From: Mytilus californianus
Lineage: Eukaryota; Mollusca; Bivalvia; Mytilida; Mytilidae
NCBI RefSeq assembly: GCF_021869535.1
Contig: NW_026262668.1
Coordinates: forward strand, 23,193,732 to 23,257,731
Direction of reading: 5' to 3'
Length of the DNA stretch: 64,000 nucleotides
The position numbers and the translations under genes are program-made. Below, in pieces: positions 58,132-64,000 of this stretch. Under the pieces are notes generated by a model. The model saw only the letters and a program-made list of their open reading frames with translations, was not told the DNA's origin and did no database searches. The stretch's first letter is position 1; each line of letters starts with the position of its first letter.

Positions 58132-58249
58132 CTGAAGAAAAAAAGTGTAAAAGAATTATTAAAATTATAAAAATATTCATTCCCATTCTTTAAATAATAC
58201 AAGTAAAAAAAGAGGGCAAAGCCAACAGATGATCCAATTGTTTCACAGT

Positions 58250-58760
58250 GTCTTTATTAAGGCAAGAGTGCACTGGCTGAAATGTCTTGTCTGCATTTCT
58301 TATTATGATTGATTTTAATTTAGAAAGTCTTTAAAATAAAGGTTATACTACAAGTATCACATAAACTTAACATTGACCAATAAACCATGAAAATGAGGTC
58401 AAGGTCATAAGAATCCTACCTGTCAGACATGTACATCTAACAATCATTCCTTACATCAAATATGGTTGACCTACTTGTAATAGTATCTGAAAAACGGACC
58501 AAAATTAAATAACTTTAACCTTGATAACTGATCCATGATATGAGGTCAAGGTCAGGTCAACGCTGGCTGATCTACATGTAGAACTTGCAAGGATCCAAAA
58601 TACCAAACATAAGTATCCTATTACTTAAATAAGCAAGAAATTCATAGGTGAGAAATTCAAATGTAAAAAAAAAACCACTATAGTTTTTTTAAGCAGTCGC
58701 TGAACCATCAAAAATGATGTCAAGAACAATGGACATATGACAGACAGATACTTTGTATCA
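58250..58760 (+). repeat. Pearl-like core sequence, family G, copy 2
   Basis: Words CCATGAAAATGAGGTCAAGG, GGTTGACCTACTTGTAATAG and ACTTAACATTGACC match the array at 31700-33260. No clear terminal hairpins. Confidence 0.5.
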
Positions 58761-59449
58761 TGAAAGAGAAGCAAAAGATACCAAAGGGACATTCAAACTC
58801 ATAAATCAAAAACAAACTGACAACACCATGGAAAAAAAAAGAAAAAGATCAATAGAGAAACAACAGTATACAAAACATAAGGCACATATATCCAAAGTAT
58901 GAAGCATCCAGGACTTTTTCCTTCTGAAATATATACAAATAGTTCACAAAACCACTGGATTAGATCATTATGTCCTGCATTTGGCAAGACAAAAACAAAC
59001 AGTTAATGTTCTTGTGTAATTTTTATTGTCTTCCTAAAAATCCAGCTGTAACTATTATGAATAATTCCTTCAATTCTTTGTAAGTTCATTGCAACATCCT
59101 GGATGAAGATGTTGAAATTGGAAGTATATAATTCCAATTTTCCTAGAATGGATATTGCGTGTCCCTAGTTTGTCTAGGCTTTAGAAAAATGCAAGTTCCG
59201 TTTTTACATAATTTTTTGTGCTGAATGGAAGACTTTTTACAGCCAGTTCATTACCATTTCTACTGGCTTCACTCTTATGGGCAAATAATCTCCACGCAAA
59301 TGAGATGTGCCAATGCTTATACAACTGCATACCAAATATTATTGACCTACCACTAGTGGTTCTCCATAAACAGACCTAATCACAAAAGAATACATTGTTG
59401 ATGACGCTGCCACCTACGACACAAAAAACAGCATACCTATGTCTCGCTT
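58761..59449. other. No recognised gene
   Basis: 58780-58985 resembles an inverted repeat tail with low-complexity frames. Nothing firm. Confidence 0.4.
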
Positions 59450-59640
59450 TTTGACTTTGTCAAGTTGAGACAAAAAATGAATCATAATTTCTTGTGCACA
59501 TTTACATAGTATGTGTCCTTATTATCTACAAAGTTTCATGAAATTATGTTGTGTGGTTTCAGAGGAGTTGCGATGACAACCTGTTGCAGTATTATATCTA
59601 GGCCAAAATTCAAAGTTCAAAGGTACATAACACATAGGAA
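59450..59640 (+). repeat. Single family F core
   Basis: ATGTGTCCTTATTATCTACA and GAGGAGTTGCGATGACAACC align to one 168-bp unit of 52130-53240, preceded by GTCTCGCTTTTTGAC as at family A 3' ends. Confidence 0.6.
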
Positions 59641-59645
59641 ATAAA

Positions 59646-60556
59646 TGGGGAATGTGTCCATGGGACACAGATGATGCCCCCGCTGGCATATAACTTTAAA
59701 AAGGGACATAGCTCAAGAACTGTAAAAGTGACGCTACCCAAAATTGTAATTGATCTGAGTTTTGTGGTAATATAAGCATTGTGTATAAGTTCATAACATT
59801 TAGTTGAGGCAAACTTAAGTTAGAGAAAGGAAACAAAAAAATCAGCAATTTTTCCATTTGTAAAGGAGCATAACTCTAGAACAGTAAAAGTGACGCCACC
59901 AAAATTCCAAATTGATCTGTGTTTTGTGGTAATTAGCATTGTGCATAAGCTTCATAACATTTGGTTGAGGCAAACTAAAGTTAGAGAACAGAAATGAATA
60001 TTTTAGCAATTTTTCCATTTGTAAAGGGCATAACTCTAGAACAGTAAAAGTGACGCCACCAAAATTCGAACTTGATCTGTGTTTTGTGGTAATAAGCATT
60101 GTGTATAAGTTTCATAACATTTGGTTGAGGCAAACTAAAGTTAGAGAACAGAAACGAAAAATTCAGCAATTTTTCTATTTGTAAAGGGGCATAACTCTAG
60201 AACGGTAAAAGTGACGCCACCAAAATTCGAACTTGATCTGTGTTTTGTGGTAGTTAGCATTGTGTATAAGTTTCATAACATTTAATTGAGGCAAACTAAA
60301 GTTAGAGAACAGAAACGAAAAATTCAGCAATTTTTCCATTTGTAAAGAGGCATAACTCTAGAACGGTAAAAGTTATGCCACCAAAATTCAAACTTGATCT
60401 GTGTTTTGTGGTAATGAGCATTGTGTATAAGTTTCATAACATTTGGTTGAGGCAAACTTAAGTTAGTGAATGGAAACCAATTTTGGGACGTATGTACGGA
60501 CGTTCAGACGGACAAGGGTAAATCTTAATGCCCCTCCCCTATGGAGGGGGCATAAA
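59646..60556 (+). mobile_element. Pearl-like element, family C, copy 1
   Basis: 5' hairpin TGTGTCCATGGGACACA (59653-59669), then ATGATGCCCCCGC. About five ~161-bp cores (GTGACGCCACC at 59890, 60051, 60211, then near 60372), a GTACGGACGTTCAGACGG tract, and the 3' hairpin ATGCCCC...GGGGGCAT (60528-60553). Confidence 0.8.
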
Positions 60557-60561
60557 AATAA

Positions 60562-62025
60562 AAGAAGAATGTGTCTGAGGATACGAATGCTCCCGCTCAA
60601 GCTTTGCAATTTTCTCAGATAAAAAGGGGCATTACTCTATAACGGTAAATGACTCACTGCCCAAGTTCGAATCTGTCTGCTTGATGTGGTTCTTAGCATT
60701 TACCAGTTTTATTAAATTTGGATGAGGAAAACTTAAGTAACATTACACGAAATCTCGGATTTTTAAGAGGTATGCAAATGTTATGGAAATGTATTCAGAC
60801 ACCGACATTTACATATATTTACAAACCGCTGCATATAGCTTATCTTGTCGTCTTTACATGTAGTAAATATCAACATTTCTTATGCTTTACCCTCCTATGG
60901 GCGGTTATGAGAGACCGCGGTTTATAAAATATATTAACACCTAATCAAACCTTTTAAAAGTTTAGAATTTACATATATGTATGACCATCTCAAAACTTTC
61001 GCAAAATTATGTATTTGTATACCTCTGCAAATGGAAATCTTTGTCATGGATTTTTCTATGATGTGAAACTAAAAATTTTGCAATTGTTCCAGTTATAAAG
61101 GGGCATAACTCTAGAACGGTTAAAGTGACGCCACCAAAATTCAAACTTGATCTGTGTTTTGTGGTAATAAGCATTGTGTATAAGTTTCATAACATTTGGT
61201 TGACTAAAAATTTTGTAATTTTTCCTTTTATAAAGGGGCATATCTCTAGAACGGTTAAAGTGACGCCACCAAAATTCAAACTTGATCTGTGTTTTGTGGT
61301 AATAAGCATTGTGTATAAGTTTCATAACATTTGGTTGAGGCAAACTTAAGTTAGAGAACGGAAACTAAAAATTTTGCAATTATTCCATTTATAAAGGGAC
61401 ATAACTCTAGAACGGTTAAAGTGACGCCACCAATATTCAATGTTGATCTGTGTTTTGTGGTAATAAGCATTTCATAACATTTGGTTGAGGCAAACTTAAG
61501 TTAGAGAATGGAAACGAAAAATTTAGCAATTTTTCCATTTGTAAAAGAGCATAACTCTAGAACGGTTAAAGTGACACCACCATAATTCAAACTTGATCTG
61601 TGTTTTGTGGTAATAAGCATTGTGTATAAGTTTCATAACATTTGGTTGAGGCAAACTTAAGTTAGAGAACGGAAACTAAAATGGTTAAAGTCATGCCACC
61701 AAAATTCAAACTTGATCTGTGTTTTGTGGTAATAAGCATTGTGTATAAGTTTCATAACATTTGGTTGAGGCAAACTTAAGTTAGAGAACGGAAACTAAAA
61801 ATTTTGCAATTTTTCCATTTGTAAAGGGGCATAACTCTAGAAACGTTAAAGTGAAGCCACCAAAATTCAAACTTGATCTGTGTTTTGTGGTAATTAAGCA
61901 TTGTGTATAAGTTTCATAACATTTGGTTGAGGCAAACTCAAGTTAGAGAACGGAAACCAATTATGGGATGTACAGACGGACAAGGGTAAAACTTAATGCC
62001 CCCACCGCTACTGCTGGGGCATAAA
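60562..62025 (+). mobile_element. Pearl-like element, family C, copy 2
   Basis: Diverged head AATGTGTCTGAGGATACGA..ATGCTCCCGC; cores to 61950; 3' end ATGCCCCCACC...GGGGCATAAAA. About 325 bp (60739-61063) of unrelated sequence with one 70-codon frame sits after the first core. Confidence 0.7.
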
Positions 62026-62218
62026 AAACAGATATGAAACAAAAATAATAATAACAAAACATGTATCAGTACACAGGCTTGAACAGGTTTCTTTTGCTTT
62101 TTGATTTTTAACGTAATTTCCAAAGCTAAAGAGAATAAAACTTGTAGAAAAATATGCTGAGCTGCTTAACTCGCATCTCTTTCAAAAAAGATATGAAACA
62201 AAAATAATTACAATAAAT

Positions 62219-62819
62219 GTGGAATGTGTCCATGGGACACAGATGATGCCCCCGCTTGCATATCATATAAAATTATAAACAGACATAACTGAAAAACGGT
62301 AAAAGTGACCCTACCCAAATTTGAACTTGATCTGCGTTTTGTGGTAATAAGTATTGTGTATAAGTTTCATAAAATTTGGTTGAGGCAAACTTAAGTTAGA
62401 GAACAGAAACGAAAAATTTGGCAATTTTTCCATTTGTAAAGGAGCATAACTCTAGAACTGTTAAAGTGACACCACCATAATTCAAACTTGATCTGTATTT
62501 TGTGGTAATAAGCATTGTGTATAAGTTTCATAGCATTTGGTTGAGGCAAACTAAAGTTAGAGAACGGAAACGAAAAATTCAGCAATTTTTTCATTTGTAA
62601 AGGGACATAACTCTAGAACGGTTAAAGTGACGCCACCAAAATTCAAACTTGATCTGTGTTTTGTGGTAATAAGCATTGTGTATAAGTTTCATAACATTTG
62701 GTTGAGGCAAACTCAAGTTAGAGAATGGAAACCAATTTTGGGACGTACGTTCGTACGTATGTACGTACAGACGTACAAGGTTAACACATAATGCCCCCAC
62801 CGCTACGGCGGGGGCATAA
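62219..62819 (+). mobile_element. Pearl-like element, family C, copy 3
   Basis: 5' hairpin TGTGTCCATGGGACACA, ATGATGCCCCCGC; three cores; a GTACGTTCGTACGTATGTAC tract; 3' hairpin ATGCCCCCACCG...CGGCGGGGGCAT. Confidence 0.8.
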
Positions 62820-62820
62820 A

Positions 62821-64000
62821 CTAGAGGCTCTCAAGAGCCTGTGTAGCTCACCTGTATTTACTGATGCTTTGGAAATCATGTAAAATATGACTAACAAAGG
62901 TGGCCTTTGTTAGTCTTGTATCATTTTTTAATTTTAGTTTCCTGTGTATAATTTGGAGTTTAGTATGACGTCCATTATCACTGAACTAGTATACATATTT
63001 GTTTAGGGGCCAGCTGAAGGACGCCTCCGGGTGCGGGAGTTTCTTGCTGCATTGAAGACCCATTGGTGGCCTTCGGCTGTTGTCTGCTCTATGGTCGGGT
63101 CGTTGTATCTTTGACAAATTCCCCATTTCCATTCTCAATTTTATTAAAATCATAATTAATAGTATTAGATATTAGATATTATAATGATATCTAAGATAAT
63201 AATAAAAAACTGCAAAATTTCTGTAAAATTACTAACTCAGGGGCAGCAACCCAACAACGGGTTGTCGGATTCGTTTGAAAATTTCAGGGCAGATAAATAA
63301 AAATCTGATGAACATTTTTGCCAACTGTCAGATTTGCTCTAAATGCTTTAGTTCCAGAGATATAAACCAAAAACTGCATTTTACCCCTATGTTCTATTTT
63401 AAACCAAGTCAGCCATGATGTTTTGGAAGGCGGGGTCATCAAACATTTTTTAAACTATATACCCTAATAATGATTATGGCCAAGTATGGTTAAATTTGTC
63501 TCAGTAGTTTCAGAGGAGAAGATTTTTGTAAAAGATTACAAAAATTTACGAAAAATTGTTAAAAAATGACTATAAAAGGGCAATCACTCCTAAAGGGGTC
63601 GACTGACAATTTTGGTCATGACGACTTATTTGTAGATCTTACTTTGCTGAACATTATTGCTGTTTACAGTTTATCTCTATCTATAATAATATTCAAGATA
63701 ATAACCAAAAACTGAAAAATTTCCTTAAAATTACCAATTCAGGGGCAGCAACCCAACAACAGGTTGTCAGATTTGTCTGAAAATTTCAGGGCAGATAGAT
63801 CTTGACCTGATAATCAGTTTTACCCTATATCAGATTTACTCTTAATGCTTTGGTTTCAGAGATATAAGCCAAAATCTACATATTACCCCTATGTTCTATT
63901 TTTAGCCATGGCGGCCATCTTGGTTGGTTGGCGGGGTCATCGGACACATTTTTTTAACTAGATACCCTAATGATGATTGTGGCCAAGTTTGGTTAAATTT
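62821..64000 (+). mobile_element. Pearl-like element, family B, copy 4 (runs off the window)
   Basis: 5' hairpin AGAGGCTCTCAAGAGCCT (62823-62840) directly abuts family C copy 3. The cores (GGGGCAGCAACCCAACAAC at ~63240 and ~63742) continue to the window edge. It is interrupted at 62905-63150. Confidence 0.75.
62905..63150 (+). mobile_element. Retroelement 3' tail, family T2, inside family B
   Basis: GGCCTTTGTTAGTCTTGTAT, TTTGGAGTTTAGTATGACG, GGGGCCAGCTGAAGGACGCC and TCCCCATTTCCATTCTCAAT in order. The last words also occur near 20050 and 24590. The insertion point creates a small palindrome GACTAACAAAGG / CCTTTGTTAGTC (62888-62914). Confidence 0.55.

Noticed and set aside
62888-62914. Palindrome GACTAACAAAGG/CCTTTGTTAGTC as another micro-insertion
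   Set aside because: No 7-bp repeats; it arises where a retroelement tail beginning GGCCTTTGTTAGTC joins its target.

Overview
The window looks like intergenic or intronic DNA from a bivalve mollusc, most likely a mussel (Mytilus-like). It is AT-rich. It has no intact long gene and is built almost entirely from nested mobile elements. The recognisable families are pearl-like elements with tandem cores, a Penelope-like retroelement, a jockey/CR1/L2-type LINE end, a tRNA-derived SINE, several MITEs, and retroelement 3' tails of a kind I associate with mussel genomes. The species call is inference from repeat style, not from a marker gene.

Layout. 1-12571: a 5'-truncated LINE reverse-transcriptase fragment (3075-3626), a 1,345-bp transposon with 7-bp target duplications (4647-5991), a 2-kb long-TIR element with a 9-bp duplication (8038-10044), a LINE 3' tail (11260-11665) and tiny palindromic insertions. 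12572-25840: two tandem copies of a ~4.2-kb unit carrying a broken OTU-type cysteine-protease reading frame. The first copy is split by a 4,580-bp TTAA-flanked Kolobok/T2-like transposon; the second lost the catalytic cysteine segment. 25910-39245: MITEs, pearl-like elements, a 75-bp minisatellite, large hairpins and an array of 14 AGATATCT palindromes. 41940-48620: two decayed Penelope-like copies; the second holds a SINE that itself holds a pearl-like element. 49060-64000: retroelement tails and pearl-like arrays, including a nest four levels deep (53841-57536). Three possible exons of host genes are at 42611-42823 (-), 43068-43177 (+) and 58015-58131 (-). Only the last has good splice signals on both sides.

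Main discovery candidate. Eleven very short, nearly perfect palindromes (22-38 bp) are each flanked by 7-bp direct repeats (nine exact, two imperfect) and fall into five sequence families. All but one start with C and all end with G. One family has a long member in the window (4647-5991) whose outer 15 bp are the arms of the short palindromes and which also has a 7-bp duplication. One short copy (22153-22182) is proven to be an insertion, because the paralogous unit keeps the uninterrupted site. They are either extreme internal-deletion transposons or excision scars that retain about 11-19 nt of each transposon end. A second general observation is that at least six pearl-like families with unrelated sequences share one plan: 5' hairpin, sub-terminal block, tandem core, GAC/ACGG-rich tract, and a 3' hairpin that reuses the sub-terminal block.
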